Of a stretch of 64,000 bases of DNA, positions 1 to 10,056 are shown piece by piece. Source of the stretch: Haloferax massiliensis (lineage in GTDB: Archaea; Halobacteriota; Halobacteria; Halobacteriales; Haloferacaceae); assembly GCF_001368915.1 (NCBI RefSeq), contig NZ_CSTE01000006.1, positions 186,001 through 250,000 of the forward strand, given 5' to 3'. Below the pieces are notes generated by a model that was given only the letters and a program-made list of their open reading frames with translations, was not told the origin of the DNA and did not search any database. A program made the translations under genes and the position numbers. Each line of letters starts with the position of its first letter. The first letter of the stretch is position 1.

Positions 1-2073
1 GCAGACCGGCAGGACTGGAACACGGATACGGTCCGCATCGACGGGTTCACGCGGCAGAACGCCGACGTGGGCATCGGCGAGCGGGTCACCATCCGCAAGG
101 CAGAGGCCACGAAGGCCGACAAACTCGTACTTGCGCCGCCGGAGGAGGCGAGCGTGCAGTTCGGGTCCGACGCGGCCGGCATGGTCAAACGGCAGATTCT
201 CAAGCGGCCCGTGGTCGAACGCGACATCGTCCCGGTGATGTCGAGCACGAATCACCCGTTTATGCGGTCGCCCGGACAGGCGATTCCGCTCATCGCCGTC
301 GAGACGAAGCCCGACGGCGTCGTCCTCGTCACCGAGGACACCGACGTCGAACTCCGCGAGGAGCCCATCTCGGGCTTCGAGAAGGCGGGCGGCGGCATCA
401 CCTACGAGGACATCGGCGGCCTGACCAACGAGATTCAGCGCGTCCGCGAGATGGTCGAACTGCCGATGAAACACCCCCAGATATTCAAGAAACTGGGCAT
501 CGAGCCCCCGCAGGGGGTGTTGCTCCACGGGCCGCCGGGCACCGGGAAGACGCTTCTCGCCCGCGCGGTCGCCAACGAGACCTCGGCGAGTTTCTTCTCT
601 ATCGCAGGGCCGGAAATCATCTCGAAGTACTACGGCGAGTCCGAACAACAGCTCCGCGAGATATTCGAGGACGCCAAAGAGGAGTCGCCGAGCATCATCT
701 TCATCGACGAACTCGACTCCATCGCGCCCAAGCGTGAGGACGTGACCGGCGAGGTCGAACGCCGGGTCGTCGCCCAACTCTTGACGATGATGGACGGGCT
801 CGAAGCCCGCGGACAGGTCATCGTCATCGCGGCGACGAACCGCGTCGACTCGGTGGACCCCGCGCTCCGCCGTCCCGGCCGGTTCGACCGCGAAATCGAA
901 ATCGGCGTGCCCGACGAGGAGGGCCGCAAGGAGATTCTCCAGATTCACACCCGCGGGATGCCGCTTTCGGACGACGTGGACCTCGACGACCTCGCCGACG
1001 ACACCCACGGCTTCGTCGGCGCGGACATCGAGGCGCTGACCAAGGAGGCCGCGATGAAGGCGCTCCGGCGCTACCTCCCCGAAATCGACCTCGACAGGGA
1101 GGACATCCCGCCGAGCCTCATCGACCGCATGGTCGTCAAGAACGACGACTTCGGCGGCGCGCTCGGCGAGGTCGAACCCTCGGCGATGCGCGAGGTGCTC
1201 GTCGAGATTCCGAAGGTCACGTGGAACGACGTCGGCGGGCTCGAAGGGCCCAAACAGAAGGTCCAAGAGAGCGTCGAGTGGCCGCTGACCACGCCCGAGA
1301 AGTTCCAGCGGATGGGTATCGAGGCCCCGAAGGGCGTGCTCCTCTACGGGCCACCCGGCACGGGGAAGACCCTGATAGCGAAGGCCGTCGCCAACGAGAC
1401 GAACGCGAACTTCATCTCGGTGCGCGGCCCGCAGCTGCTGTCGAAGTGGGTCGGCGAGTCGGAGAAGGCGATTCGGCAGACATTCCGCAAGGCGCGGCAG
1501 GTCTCGCCGACTATCATCTTCTTCGACGAGCTGGACGCGCTCGCCCCCGCCCGCGGCAACGACATGGGCAACAACGTCTCCGAGCGCGTCGTCAACCAGC
1601 TCCTGACGGAGTTGGACGGCCTCGAAGACGCGGGCAACGTCATGGTCATCGCGGCGACGAACCGCCCGGACATGATCGACCCCGCGCTCATCCGCTCGGG
1701 CCGGTTCGACCGCCTCGTGCTCATCGGCCAGCCCGAAGAGGAGGGCCGCGAGCAGATTCTCGACATCCACACGCAGCAGAGCCCGCTCGCCCCCGACGTG
1801 AGCCTCCGCGAAATCGCGGAGATAACCGACGGCTACGTCGGCTCCGACCTCGAATCCATCTGCCGCGAGGCGGCCATCGAGGCGCTCCGCGAGGACGCCG
1901 ACGCCGAGGAAATCGAGATGCGCCACTTCCGCAAGGCGATGGAGTCGGTCCGCCCGACCATCACCGAGGAACTGATGCGCTACTACGAGGACATCCAAGA
2001 CCAGTTCAAGGGTGGCTCCCGCGAGGGCCTGTCGCCCGACACCCGCGACGGCGGCCGCATCGGCTTCCAGTAA
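1..2073 (+). CDS. cdc48: CDC48/p97-family AAA ATPase, 5' end outside window
   Basis: Archaeal CDC48/VAT unfoldase, a hexameric cytosolic ATPase that extracts and unfolds proteins, often for the proteasome. The reading frame is open from the first base, so about 690 residues are visible and the start of the N domain is missing. Two AAA modules follow the N domain: Walker A GPPGTGKT near visible residues 177 and 450, with Walker B motifs IIFIDELDS and IIFFDELDA about 55 residues after each, and arginine-finger regions ([15 protein letters not shown]) in both. The C-terminus ends RIGFQ, without the HbYX proteasome-docking motif. No upstream partner is visible. Identity is very secure; which CDC48 paralogue it is cannot be told. 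Confidence 0.97.
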   Translation, partial: ADRQDWNTDTVRIDGFTRQNADVGIGERVTIRKAEATKADKLVLAPPEEASVQFGSDAAGMVKRQILKRPVVERDIVPVMSSTNHPFMRSPGQAIPLIAVETKPDGVVLVTEDTDVELREEPISGFEKAGGGITYEDIGGLTNEIQRVREMVELPMKHPQIFKKLGIEPPQGVLLHGPPGTGKTLLARAVANETSASFFSIAGPEIISKYYGESEQQLREIFEDAKEESPSIIFIDELDSIAPKREDVTGEVERRVVAQLLTMMDGLEARGQVIVIAATNRVDSVDPALRRPGRFDREIEIGVPDEEGRKEILQIHTRGMPLSDDVDLDDLADDTHGFVGADIEALTKEAAMKALRRYLPEIDLDREDIPPSLIDRMVVKNDDFGGALGEVEPSAMREVLVEIPKVTWNDVGGLEGPKQKVQESVEWPLTTPEKFQRMGIEAPKGVLLYGPPGTGKTLIAKAVANETNANFISVRGPQLLSKWVGESEKAIRQTFRKARQVSPTIIFFDELDALAPARGNDMGNNVSERVVNQLLTELDGLEDAGNVMVIAATNRPDMIDPALIRSGRFDRLVLIGQPEEEGREQILDIHTQQSPLAPDVSLREIAEITDGYVGSDLESICREAAIEALREDADAEEIEMRHFRKAMESVRPTITEELMRYYEDIQDQFKGGSREGLSPDTRDGGRIGFQ

Positions 2074-2167
2074 GCCGGTTTGACGGCGGTCGGCGGTCGG
2101 TGGTTCTGGTTTTTCTTTTTGGACTCACTCGCGTCAGCCGGAGCTTCGGTTTTCCCACGCGCCAATA

Positions 2168-2491
2168 GTGGCAACCAGAAAACATATTGTCTGGTACAGC
2201 CGGTTCGATAGTGTGTCCGCCCACACCGACCGACGGCTCACCAGCGGGTTCCTCGTCGTCTGCGCTGGTGCCCTCGCGCCCCACACCGCCGAAGCGCTAC
2301 TGGCGCACCGACTATCGCTTGAGGGGATGCCCGTGGTGTACGGCACGCTCGGCATTTCGCTCGTCGCGGCCGCCGCCGCAGTCTGGTACGCGTCAGCGTA
2401 CTCGCTGAAGTACGTCCTGCTCTACAGTGCTGTGGCTGTCGGAACTGCGGGGCTGATGTTCGGGTATCTGTTCATGCAGACGTCCGCCTGA
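2168..2491 (+). CDS. Small hypothetical membrane protein
   Basis: A 107-residue protein of unknown function. It has three hydrophobic stretches (about residues 26-46, 56-73 and 79-100), so it is probably a three-helix membrane protein. The frame opens with GTG at 2168, about 95 nt after the CDC48 gene. A TATA-like stretch sits close to that start, so a downstream start is possible. No catalytic or metal-binding motif is seen. The steady alternation of helices supports a real gene, but I do not recognise the family. Confidence 0.6.
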   Translation: MATRKHIVWYSRFDSVSAHTDRRLTSGFLVVCAGALAPHTAEALLAHRLSLEGMPVVYGTLGISLVAAAAAVWYASAYSLKYVLLYSAVAVGTAGLMFGYLFMQTSA

Positions 2492-2582
2492 CCCGTTCGG
2501 AAAATGCGGAGAACGCCGGGATTCGGTCCGGGCCACGTTGACCGAACCGCGGCCGACCGAGCCACCCGAGCGCCGACGTGCC

Positions 2583-3263
2583 TCAGAACAGCAGGGAGTC
2601 GTCGTTGTCTATCATGTAGAGCGTCCGCGCCGCGACGTTGACGGCGTGGTCGCCGATGCGTTCGAGGTCGCGCACCGTAAGCAGGAGTCGGCGCACGTCG
2701 ACGAGGGCGCTTTCGGGGTCGAGGTCGCCGTCGCCCTCGAAGTCGTCGCCGTTCATGAGGTCGCGGACGATGCTCTCCGAGGCGCTGTCACACATCGCGT
2801 CGAGGTCGTCGTCGCGCTCCGCCACGGACTGACAGAGGTCCGTGTCTTCGGTCTCGTAGGCGTCCATCGCCTGGTCGACCATGTCGAGGGCGGCGTCGCC
2901 GATGCGGCGGATGTCGACTTCCGCGTACACGTCGTTTTCGGCGTCGATGGCGTACTGCGCGAGGTTGGTCGCGAGGTCGCCGATGCGTTCGAGGTCGGTG
3001 ATGATCTTGAACGACGCCGCGATGAATCGCAGGTCGCCCGCGACGGGCTGTTGGAGCGCGAGCAGGTCGATGCAGTCCTGTTCTAAGTCGAGGTAGATAC
3101 GGTTGATTTCGTGGTCGCCCTCGATGACCTCCTGGGCCTTCCGCTCGTCTTTGTCTTCGAGCGCGTCGAGGGCGTACCGAACTCGCTCCGAGACGAGTTC
3201 GCTGAGATACAACACGTCCTCTTCGAGCTGATTGAGGCGAGATTGGTACGTGTTTCTGGCCAT
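2583..3263 (-). CDS. phoU: PhoU-type phosphate signalling protein
   Basis: A 226-residue PhoU protein made of two similar three-helix bundles, each with the E/D-rich RIGD motif (ERIGDLATN near 95, ERIGDHAVN near 205) that binds a metal cluster in PhoU. PhoU links the Pst transporter to phosphate-responsive control and restrains uptake when phosphate is plentiful. It is the last gene of the pstSCAB-phoU operon, about 170 nt after pstB. That gap has no obvious promoter, so it may be co-transcribed. Length and motifs are normal for the family. Confidence 0.95.
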   Translation of the reverse strand: MARNTYQSRLNQLEEDVLYLSELVSERVRYALDALEDKDERKAQEVIEGDHEINRIYLDLEQDCIDLLALQQPVAGDLRFIAASFKIITDLERIGDLATNLAQYAIDAENDVYAEVDIRRIGDAALDMVDQAMDAYETEDTDLCQSVAERDDDLDAMCDSASESIVRDLMNGDDFEGDGDLDPESALVDVRRLLLTVRDLERIGDHAVNVAARTLYMIDNDDSLLF

Positions 3264-3437
3264 ACGTGACGTTCCGATAGGGGACGTGAAATTCCTTGTG
3301 ATGGTTCCGGTGGTCGAGTCGCCGGTCCGTCTCGAACGACCGTGTCGAATGCGCGACGGCGGGACGCGGGCGTCGCTCCGCGGCGTGAATCGAACGTCTC
3401 ACAGAAGCGACCCGGGGGTTCGCGAGCGGGAACGGGG

Positions 3438-4328
3438 TTATCCGAACTTGCCGGTGATGTAGTCTTCGACGCGCTGGCTCTCGGGGTTCTCGAAGATTTT
3501 CTGGGTGTCGTCGAACTCGACGAGTTCGCCGCCGGTGAGGAAGACGGCGGTCTTGTCGGAGATACGCGCCGCCTGCTGCATGTTGTGGGTGACGATGACG
3601 ACGGTGTAGTCCTCGGCGAGTTCCTCGACGAGGTCTTCGATCTGCGAGGTCGCCACCGGGTCGAGCGCCGACGCGGGCTCGTCCATGAGCAGCACTTCGG
3701 GGTCGGTCGCGATGGCGCGGGCGATACAGAGGCGCTGTTGTTGGCCGCCGGAGAGGTCGAGCCCGGACTCGTGGAGGCGGTCTTTCACCTCGTCCCAGAG
3801 GGCGGCGCGCTTGAGCGACTCCTCGACGACCTCGTCGTAGTCGGCGTCGATGCCCTGAATCTTCAGGCCGTAGACGACGTTCTCGTAGATGCTCTTGGGG
3901 AACGGGTTCGGCTTCTGGAACACCATGCCGACGCGGCGGCGGAGCGCGACGGGGTCGACGTCGTCGTCGTAGACGTTCTTACCGCGGAGCGTGAGTCGAC
4001 CCTCGACGCGGGCGACGTCGATGAGGTCGTTCATGCGGTTGATACAGCGGAGGAACGTGGACTTCCCGCAGCCGGAGGGACCGACCATCGCGGTCACGCT
4101 GTTCTCGGGGATGTCCATCGAGATGTCGGTGAGCGCGTGGTCGTCGCCGTACCAGACGTTGATGTCCTCCGAGCTGATGACGGTCTCGGCGTTGTCGGCC
4201 ACCGAGTTCGCCGACGCAGAGAGCCCGTCGCTCACGTCGGTTTCGACGAGCATCTCGTCGTTCGTCGGGTCCTCTGTTCCGTTCATGGCTTGCTGTTCTC
4301 CCTCGGGTGCTTTGTCTCTTTGGCTCAT
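3438..4328 (-). CDS. pstB: Phosphate ABC transporter ATP-binding protein PstB
   Basis: Cytosolic ATPase subunit of the high-affinity phosphate importer. Over 296 residues it shows Walker [10 protein letters not shown] (83-91), a Q-loop, the ABC signature LSGGQQQRL (about 192-200), Walker [13 protein letters not shown] and the switch histidine in VTHNMQQAA. The ABC fold is preceded by about 48 polar, acidic residues that bacterial PstB lacks, typical of haloarchaeal proteins. It starts 9 nt after the pstA stop, so translation of the two is probably linked. Assignment is secure from motifs and operon position. Confidence 0.97.
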   Translation of the reverse strand: MSQRDKAPEGEQQAMNGTEDPTNDEMLVETDVSDGLSASANSVADNAETVISSEDINVWYGDDHALTDISMDIPENSVTAMVGPSGCGKSTFLRCINRMNDLIDVARVEGRLTLRGKNVYDDDVDPVALRRRVGMVFQKPNPFPKSIYENVVYGLKIQGIDADYDEVVEESLKRAALWDEVKDRLHESGLDLSGGQQQRLCIARAIATDPEVLLMDEPASALDPVATSQIEDLVEELAEDYTVVIVTHNMQQAARISDKTAVFLTGGELVEFDDTQKIFENPESQRVEDYITGKFG

Positions 4329-4337
4329 TGGTGACGT

Positions 4338-5966
4338 TCAGTTTCCACTTTCGAACTTGTTTCGCAGGACGATGGCGACGGAGTTCATGGCGAGGAGGAC
4401 CGCCAGGAGGACGACGACGCCGGCCGGGACGGCCTTCGTGTAGAAGTCCTCGCTGGCGAACAGGCTGGACCACGCGTACACCTGCAGGGGCATCGCGCTC
4501 ACCTTCGACGAGAGCTCCGTCGGTAGGGTGAAAAGGACGTTCGGCGCGCCGATCATGATGAGCGGCGCGGTCTCGCCGATGGCCCGGCCGAGCGCGAGGA
4601 TGGTCCCGGTCAGGATGCCGGGGAACGCCTCCGGGAGGACGACGTTCTTCACGGTCTGCCAGCGCGTCGCGCCCATGCCGTAGGACGCCTGCCGCATGTC
4701 GCCGGGCACCGCGCGAATCGCCTCGCGCGAGGAGATGATGACGATGGGCAGGATGAGGAGCGCGAGCGTCGCGCCGCCGATGATGACCGTCCCCGTGGGC
4801 TGGCCGAGGTAGGTGACGAACACGCCGAGCCCGAGCAGGCCGTAGACGACCGAGGGGACGCCGGCGAGGTTCGAGATGTTCACGTCGACGAATCGGGTGA
4901 AGGCGTTGTCGGGGGCGTACTCTTCGAGGTACACCGCCGCGCCGACGCCGAGCGGGAACGAGAGGGCGGCGACCGTCGCCATCAGCAGGATGGAGCCGCC
5001 GATGGCCGGGTAGAGACCGGCGTTCTCCGCGGTCCCGCTGTGGGCGCTCGTGAGGAACTGCCAGTCGACCCACGACTGCGGGCCGGCGAAGCCGAGCGCG
5101 TCGACCGCGGCCGCGCCGACGAGCGACCCGCCGATGACGACTCCGGCGAGCACCAGCCCGATTCGCTCCCGTTCGCGGGTGACCGCCGCGCCGCCGGCGT
5201 AGGCGACCGTCGGGACGAACGCGACCGACGTGACGACGGCGGCGGCGTTCGCGTTGACGCCGACCGTCGGGCCGACGACGGCCGCGAGGCCGGTCAAAAC
5301 GAACGCAGACGCGCCCGCGGCGAGGCCGGCCGTGGTGTCCTCGCGGATTCGAGCGACGTACTGGCTGACGACGACCGCGGTCACGCCGCCGAGGACGAGC
5401 GTCAGAATCACCCAGTCGGCGGGGACCACGGGGAGTTGGCGGACGATTTCGGGAATGCTGTGGTAGTACCCCGGGACGCCGACGAGCGAGAGGAGGAAGA
5501 CGGCTCCGGTCACGGCGACGCGGAGCGTGAACGGTATCTGCTGTTCGTACTTCGTCAGGACGACGACGAGCGCCGCCGGAACGATGAGGCCGATGACGTA
5601 CGAGAGGCCGGTCAGCGGCGGGATGATGTCGACGAAGACGATGGCGACGCCGCCGCTGAACATCAGGGAGACGGCGAGCATCCCGACGACCATGCCGCCG
5701 AGTTTGAGCGCCGGGACGTTCCGGCGTGCGAGGTAGCCGCCGACGACCGCCGTGGGGACGACGAGCGTCAGGAAGAACGTGAGGTGCCAACCGAGGTCCG
5801 CGGTGAGCGGGCGAATCGCGTCGTTGGCGACGTAGACGAGGAGGACGGCGAGCGTGACGATGCCGAACATCGTCGCGCCCAAAAGCAGGTACCGGAAGAC
5901 GGTTCCGGCGGTTCGACTGACCTGTCCGAAGTCTTCGACGCGGCCGGGTTCGGTGTCGGTCGCCAT
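4338..5966 (-). CDS. pstA: Phosphate ABC transporter permease PstA, enlarged
   Basis: Membrane permease of the phosphate importer. The C-terminal ~230 residues carry the usual permease fold, with the EAA-like loop around AIRAVPGDMRQASYGMGATRW that docks on PstB. At 542 residues it is far longer than the ~280-300 usual for PstA. The extra ~240 residues between the first helix and the permease core contain about seven or eight hydrophobic segments. It starts 1 nt before the pstC stop region, as part of a tight operon. Function is secure; the role of the extra membrane domain is unknown. Confidence 0.95.
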   Translation of the reverse strand: MATDTEPGRVEDFGQVSRTAGTVFRYLLLGATMFGIVTLAVLLVYVANDAIRPLTADLGWHLTFFLTLVVPTAVVGGYLARRNVPALKLGGMVVGMLAVSLMFSGGVAIVFVDIIPPLTGLSYVIGLIVPAALVVVLTKYEQQIPFTLRVAVTGAVFLLSLVGVPGYYHSIPEIVRQLPVVPADWVILTLVLGGVTAVVVSQYVARIREDTTAGLAAGASAFVLTGLAAVVGPTVGVNANAAAVVTSVAFVPTVAYAGGAAVTRERERIGLVLAGVVIGGSLVGAAAVDALGFAGPQSWVDWQFLTSAHSGTAENAGLYPAIGGSILLMATVAALSFPLGVGAAVYLEEYAPDNAFTRFVDVNISNLAGVPSVVYGLLGLGVFVTYLGQPTGTVIIGGATLALLILPIVIISSREAIRAVPGDMRQASYGMGATRWQTVKNVVLPEAFPGILTGTILALGRAIGETAPLIMIGAPNVLFTLPTELSSKVSAMPLQVYAWSSLFASEDFYTKAVPAGVVVLLAVLLAMNSVAIVLRNKFESGN

Positions 5967-5967
5967 C

Positions 5968-6927
5968 TCAGTAGGCCTCCCGGTAGCGTCGCGAGACGTA
6001 GTCGCTGATAACGTTCATGATGAGCGTGATGACGAAGAGCACGAGACCGATGGCGAACAGGCTGCGGTAGGCCAGCCCGCCGCCGGTGATGTCTCCGGTG
6101 AGAAGCTGGACCATCGCGGCGGTCATGGGCAGCGCGCCTTCGAGGTACGATGCGGGATTGAGCGGGTTGAGGAACTTCGCCTGCGCGCCCGCGGCGACGG
6201 TGACGGCCATCGTCTCGCCGATAGCGCGCGAGAGCGCGAGGATGAAAGAAGAGAAGATGCCTGAGAGCGCGGCGGGGACGACGATGCCGGTCGACACGTC
6301 GAACTTCGTCGCGCCCATACCGTAGCCCGCCTGTCGGAGTTCGTCGGGGACGGCGGACATCGCGTCCTCGCTGATTGAGGCGACCATCGGGATGATCATG
6401 ATGCCGACGACGATGCTCGCAGAGAGCATGTTGAACGTCCCGATGTCGGGGAAGACGACTTCCAGCGCCGGCGTGATGTAGATGAGCGCGAAGAAGCCGT
6501 AGACGACCGTCGGGACGCCGGCGAGGATTTCCAGCGCGGGTTTGAGAATCGACCGGGCCTGCGCGCTCGCGTACTCGCTGAGGTAGATGGCGGTGGCGAC
6601 GCCGAGCGGGAGCGCGATGACGGCCGACCCGATGGTGACCATCAGCGTCGCCGACACGAGCGACAGCACGCCGAACTCTTGGCTGTGTATCTGCCAGGTG
6701 GTTCCGGTGAGGAAGTCGACGACGGACGCCGTCTCCCCCGTCACTCCCATCAGCGGGGCTGTCAGCGTGAAGAACTTGGCCGCCTCCGTGATGAGGAGCC
6801 CGACGATACTGAGGGTCGTCACGACGGACAGCGCCGCGCACAGGAAGAAGAACGACCGCGTCAGCAGCTCACGCGGCGCGTTCTCCGTGTTCCGCGTGAG
6901 GTCGGTTTCGAGGTCATCTGTGCTCAT
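5968..6927 (-). CDS. pstC: Phosphate ABC transporter permease PstC
   Basis: The other permease half of the phosphate importer, 319 residues with six expected transmembrane helices and the EAA loop (AMSAVPDELRQAGYGMGATKF) that contacts PstB. The early loop containing SQEFGVLSLVSATLM is typical of PstC. The gene follows pstS by 63 nt and its stop lies 1 nt before the pstA start codon. Length is normal, unlike PstA. Confidence 0.96.
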   Translation of the reverse strand: MSTDDLETDLTRNTENAPRELLTRSFFFLCAALSVVTTLSIVGLLITEAAKFFTLTAPLMGVTGETASVVDFLTGTTWQIHSQEFGVLSLVSATLMVTIGSAVIALPLGVATAIYLSEYASAQARSILKPALEILAGVPTVVYGFFALIYITPALEVVFPDIGTFNMLSASIVVGIMIIPMVASISEDAMSAVPDELRQAGYGMGATKFDVSTGIVVPAALSGIFSSFILALSRAIGETMAVTVAAGAQAKFLNPLNPASYLEGALPMTAAMVQLLTGDITGGGLAYRSLFAIGLVLFVITLIMNVISDYVSRRYREAY

Positions 6928-6990
6928 TGGTTGGATTGAATCGTGGTGTATGAAAAAGCGCTTCGTTAGCTGATTCTGTCGAGAAAGCGG

Positions 6991-8046
6991 CTAGTTGGCT
7001 TCCTCGATGGCGGCGTCGAGCGTGTCGAGCATCTCCTGTTGCTCGTCCTCGCCGAGCGGGACGTAGCCGACCTCGTCGGCGACGATTTCGCGGCTAGTGG
7101 AGTTCTCCATCCAGTAGCGGGCGAACGCCGCGATGTGGTCCTCCGCGAGCGATTCGCGGGCGGGGTAGGTGAAAAGCGGGCGGGAAAGCGGGTTGTACTC
7201 GCCGGACAGCGCCGTGTCGAGCGACGGTTCGACGAACTCGCCGGCGTCGTTCTCGATGGGGACCGCCTGCACGGCGTCGGTGCTCTCGCTGTAGTACGCG
7301 AAGCCGAGATAGCCGATCGCGTACTCGGAGCCCTGGACGCCCTGGACGATGGTGCGGTCCTGCTCGGTCGCGGAGTAGTCCTGGCGGTGACCCGGACCCT
7401 CCTCGCCGATGACGGCCTCGATGAAGTAGTCGTAGGTGCCGGAGGCGTCGGTGGGACCGTAAATCTCGATTTCCTCGTCGGGCCACTCGGAGTTGACGTC
7501 CGCCCACGTCGTCGGGGTCGACTCGGCCGAGAAGATGGTCTGGAGTTGCTCGACGGTGAGGCCCTCGCCGATGAAGTCGTTGTCGTTGTTGACGATGACC
7601 GTCAGCGCGTCGGTGGCGACCTTCAGTTCGACGGGCGTCACGTCGTTGCTCGCGCACTGCTCTTCCTCGTCGGGCTGAATCGGGCGCGAAGCGTTGTTGA
7701 AGTCGGTCTGCCCCGTACAGAAGTAGTTCGCGAAGCCGCCACCGGAGCCGGTGGACTGGAGGTTGATGTTGACCTCGGAGTGCTCGGTCTGGAAGCGCTC
7801 ACCCATCGCGGTTGCGAGCGGGAACACCGTCGAGGAGCCGGCGATATCGATGGTTCCGGAGAGTTCGCCGCTCCCGTCGCCCGACGAGTCCGTTCCCTCG
7901 GAGTCGCCGCCGGAGCTACCGCCCTCGCCACCGGAGTCGCCGCCGGTGTTGTTCTCCGTACACCCGGCGAGTCCCGCGAGGCCGGCCGCACCCGAGGCAA
8001 TCAGGAACTTACGCCGCGAAAGAACACTGTCCGAGTTACGCGTCAT
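6991..8046 (-). CDS. pstS: Phosphate-binding lipoprotein PstS
   Basis: Extracellular phosphate-binding protein, first gene of the pst operon. The 351-residue precursor has a twin-arginine signal (SRRKFL, Arg 11-12) and a lipobox LAGC with Cys29, so it is probably exported folded by Tat and lipid-anchored, as is common in haloarchaea. A Gly/Ser/Asp-rich linker follows (about 33-62), then the PBP_like_2 domain beginning IDIAGSSTVFPLA, whose Ser/Thr residues contact phosphate, and later QSTGSGGG. A TATA-like element lies about 45-54 nt upstream. Confidence 0.97.
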   Translation of the reverse strand: MTRNSDSVLSRRKFLIASGAAGLAGLAGCTENNTGGDSGGEGGSSGGDSEGTDSSGDGSGELSGTIDIAGSSTVFPLATAMGERFQTEHSEVNINLQSTGSGGGFANYFCTGQTDFNNASRPIQPDEEEQCASNDVTPVELKVATDALTVIVNNDNDFIGEGLTVEQLQTIFSAESTPTTWADVNSEWPDEEIEIYGPTDASGTYDYFIEAVIGEEGPGHRQDYSATEQDRTIVQGVQGSEYAIGYLGFAYYSESTDAVQAVPIENDAGEFVEPSLDTALSGEYNPLSRPLFTYPARESLAEDHIAAFARYWMENSTSREIVADEVGYVPLGEDEQQEMLDTLDAAIEEAN

Positions 8047-8090
8047 CGATTTTGACGAGCCGATTTTGTCGTAAATACCCTGCTATGACA

Positions 8091-8100
8091 ACTATATAGT
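8091..8100 (-). promoter_or_regulatory. Probable pst operon TATA box
   Basis: The palindromic ACTATATAGT lies 45-54 nt before the pstS start, the only strong TATA-like match on that strand. This predicts a short 5' leader of about 20 nt. I could not pick out a phosphate-response element with confidence. Confidence 0.5.
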
Positions 8101-8391
8101 GGTACGTTCCGGTATGTCCACAACGCTTGTTACCGAGTGACAATCGGCGGTCGATTCCGTCGAAAACTCCGGGTTGTCTCATTCGACCTCGGTCCGGGAG
8201 CTAGTTCCCCCTGAAACGGCAGAAACTCGGGCACTGAGTCGCTTCGGAGCCGTCGCGTCGCTGCTCCCGAGCGAGCGGAATCCCCCGTCGAATCCGGCAC
8301 TGACCGGGCCGTGTCTCGTCGGTGCCGTAAATCAGCACTCCAATATATAGAGATAGACAGTTTTATTGTGTATTGAGAACCACCCACGGAC
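8101..8391. other. Divergent intergenic region between pstS and the AbrB-PhoU gene
   Basis: About 345 bases separate the two divergent starts, of which this is the larger part. It holds promoter elements at both ends and no supportable gene in the middle. Phosphate-dependent control of both genes from here is likely but inferred. Confidence 0.5.
8342..8368 (+). promoter_or_regulatory. Probable promoter of the AbrB-PhoU regulator
   Basis: Two TATA-like elements precede the start at 8392: AATATATAG (8342-8350, about 45 nt away) and TTTTATTG (8361-8368, about 27 nt away). The nearer fits a leaderless transcript and the farther a short leader. Confidence 0.45.
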
Positions 8392-9393
8392 ATGGTCGAA
8401 ACCCGAAAGGTGCAGGTGACGGGCGGTTCCACCTACACCGTCTCGATTCCCAAAGACTGGGCGACGGACAACGGCGTCTCGGCGGGGAGCGAAGTCGAGT
8501 TCTACCCGGAGGGCGACTCGCTGTTCCTCACGCCCCGTTCGGAGGAAGAGCGCACCGAGGGGACCCTCGACATCACGAGCCTCGAAGGCGACAAGCTCAC
8601 GCGCGCCGTCATGACGATGTACGTGAGCGGGTTCGACATCATCGCGCTGGAGAGCTCGCGCATCACGACCGACCAGCGCCGGACCATCCGCGAGGCGACC
8701 CAGAGCCTCGTCGGTCTCGAAGTGCTCGAAGAGACGCGCGACCGGGTCGTCATCCGCGACCTGCTCGACTCCTCGGAACTCTCCATCCACAACGCGGTCA
8801 CCCGGATGCGGCTCATCGCCCTCTCGATGCTCGAAGACGCCATCGCGGCCATCGCCGAGAAGGACGACGACATGGCCCGCGACGTCATCCAGCGCGACGA
8901 CGACGTCGACCGCCTCTGGATGGTCGTCTCCCGCATCTTCCGGGCGACGCTCCGGACCCCGAAGGCCGCCGAGGAGCTGGGTCTCCCCCGCGAAATCTGC
9001 TTCGACTACCAGTCCGCGGCCCGGCAGCTGGAGCGCATCGGCGACCACGCGACGAAAATCGCCCACCTCTCGTTGAACTTCGAAGAGCCCGTCAGCGACG
9101 AAATCGTCGAGGCGATTCGGGAGCTGTTCGAGGAGACCGAAGGGGTCGTCAACGGCGGGATGGACGCGCTGTTCGCCGAGGAGAGCGACGAGGCGAGCCG
9201 CCTCGCCAACGAGTCTCGTCAGGCCGTCCAAGCCATCGACGCGAGCGCCCGCGGCATCGACGAACTCCTCCGGGACCTCGACCCGGCGCGCGCGCAACTG
9301 CTCGGCCTCATCGTCGACTCCGTCTCGCGGAGCGCCGACTACGGCGGCAACATCGCCGAGACGGCGCTCCAGAAGGCCGCGCCGACGCCCTGA
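8392..9393 (+). CDS. AbrB/SpoVT-PhoU fusion regulator
   Basis: A 333-residue protein with an N-terminal AbrB/SpoVT swapped-hairpin DNA-binding domain (residues ~1-45: QVTGGSTYTVSIPKDWA, then GSEVEFYPEG), followed by two PhoU helical bundles containing ERIGDHATK near 215-225. The architecture suggests a PhoU sensor tied directly to DNA binding, so it probably regulates the divergent pst operon in response to phosphate. Haloarchaeal genomes often call such genes phoU-like or phoU2. The domain calls are secure; the target is inferred from position. Confidence 0.88.
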   Translation: MVETRKVQVTGGSTYTVSIPKDWATDNGVSAGSEVEFYPEGDSLFLTPRSEEERTEGTLDITSLEGDKLTRAVMTMYVSGFDIIALESSRITTDQRRTIREATQSLVGLEVLEETRDRVVIRDLLDSSELSIHNAVTRMRLIALSMLEDAIAAIAEKDDDMARDVIQRDDDVDRLWMVVSRIFRATLRTPKAAEELGLPREICFDYQSAARQLERIGDHATKIAHLSLNFEEPVSDEIVEAIRELFEETEGVVNGGMDALFAEESDEASRLANESRQAVQAIDASARGIDELLRDLDPARAQLLGLIVDSVSRSADYGGNIAETALQKAAPTP

Positions 9394-9549
9394 CCGGCCG
9401 ACCGGCCGCGTCGGGTCGTCGCGCGATTCGATTCAGTACCGTCCAGTCTCGCTTTCTACTTCGAACCCCCTGTCCGTGAGCGACGGCCGCGAGGCTCAGG
9501 GGGGCAAACGGTCGAGCCGCGCCGAAACGGCGACGCGGGGGAGAGAAGC

Positions 9550-9927
9550 TTACTCTTCGTCGACGGCGACGGCGTTGACCTGTCCGTCCTGACCGGGACG
9601 GGAGGTGACGCGGGCGCGGCCGGCGCTCGTGTCGATGATGGAGCCCTTCGTGATGATGTTCCGGCGGGCGTAGTTGACGTTCGACGGGTTGTCGACGACG
9701 CCTTCGATGTCCGCCTGCGTCACGTCGGCACCGTCTGCGACCTGCGCGACGTTCGTCGAGAGGGCGCGGAGCTTCTCGTTGTTGCCGCGGGAGTCGATGA
9801 CCTGGAACCGGGGCTCGCCGACCGTCGTGGCGGCGGGTTCGCGGCCCAGCTGGTAGCGCTTCTTGTTTCGGGACGGCTTGCGCCGACCACCGGTCCGCTT
9901 TCGCTTGGAGCGTCCTTGGTCCTTCAT
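9550..9927 (-). CDS. rps8e: 30S ribosomal protein S8e
   Basis: Small-subunit ribosomal protein of the archaeal/eukaryotic S8e family, 125 residues. The N-terminus is basic and rich in Arg/Lys/Gly (RKRTGGRRKPSRNKKRYQLG), followed by a beta-rich core with the conserved ARRNIITKGSIIDTSAGRARVTSRPGQDG stretch, split here only for quotation. It is the one strongly basic gene in this neighbourhood, as expected for an rRNA-binding protein. It is divergent from the DUF2240 gene. Confidence 0.97.
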   Translation of the reverse strand: MKDQGRSKRKRTGGRRKPSRNKKRYQLGREPAATTVGEPRFQVIDSRGNNEKLRALSTNVAQVADGADVTQADIEGVVDNPSNVNYARRNIITKGSIIDTSAGRARVTSRPGQDGQVNAVAVDEE

Positions 9928-10056
9928 ACGGGGTAAAAACCTCGGTGACTACTTGAATCGCTCGAATCGGTGCTCGGCGGAGACGGGTGCCACCACGTCT
10001 CTCGGGGGCGATGGCAACGCAAACCGTTTAGTTCGCCCGCGCCCGCCGTCGAACCG

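Noticed and set aside
9550-9927. rRNA or large ribosomal operon near rps8e
   Set aside because: S8e stands alone between a noncoding gap and a DUF2240 gene; no rRNA sequence was seen.
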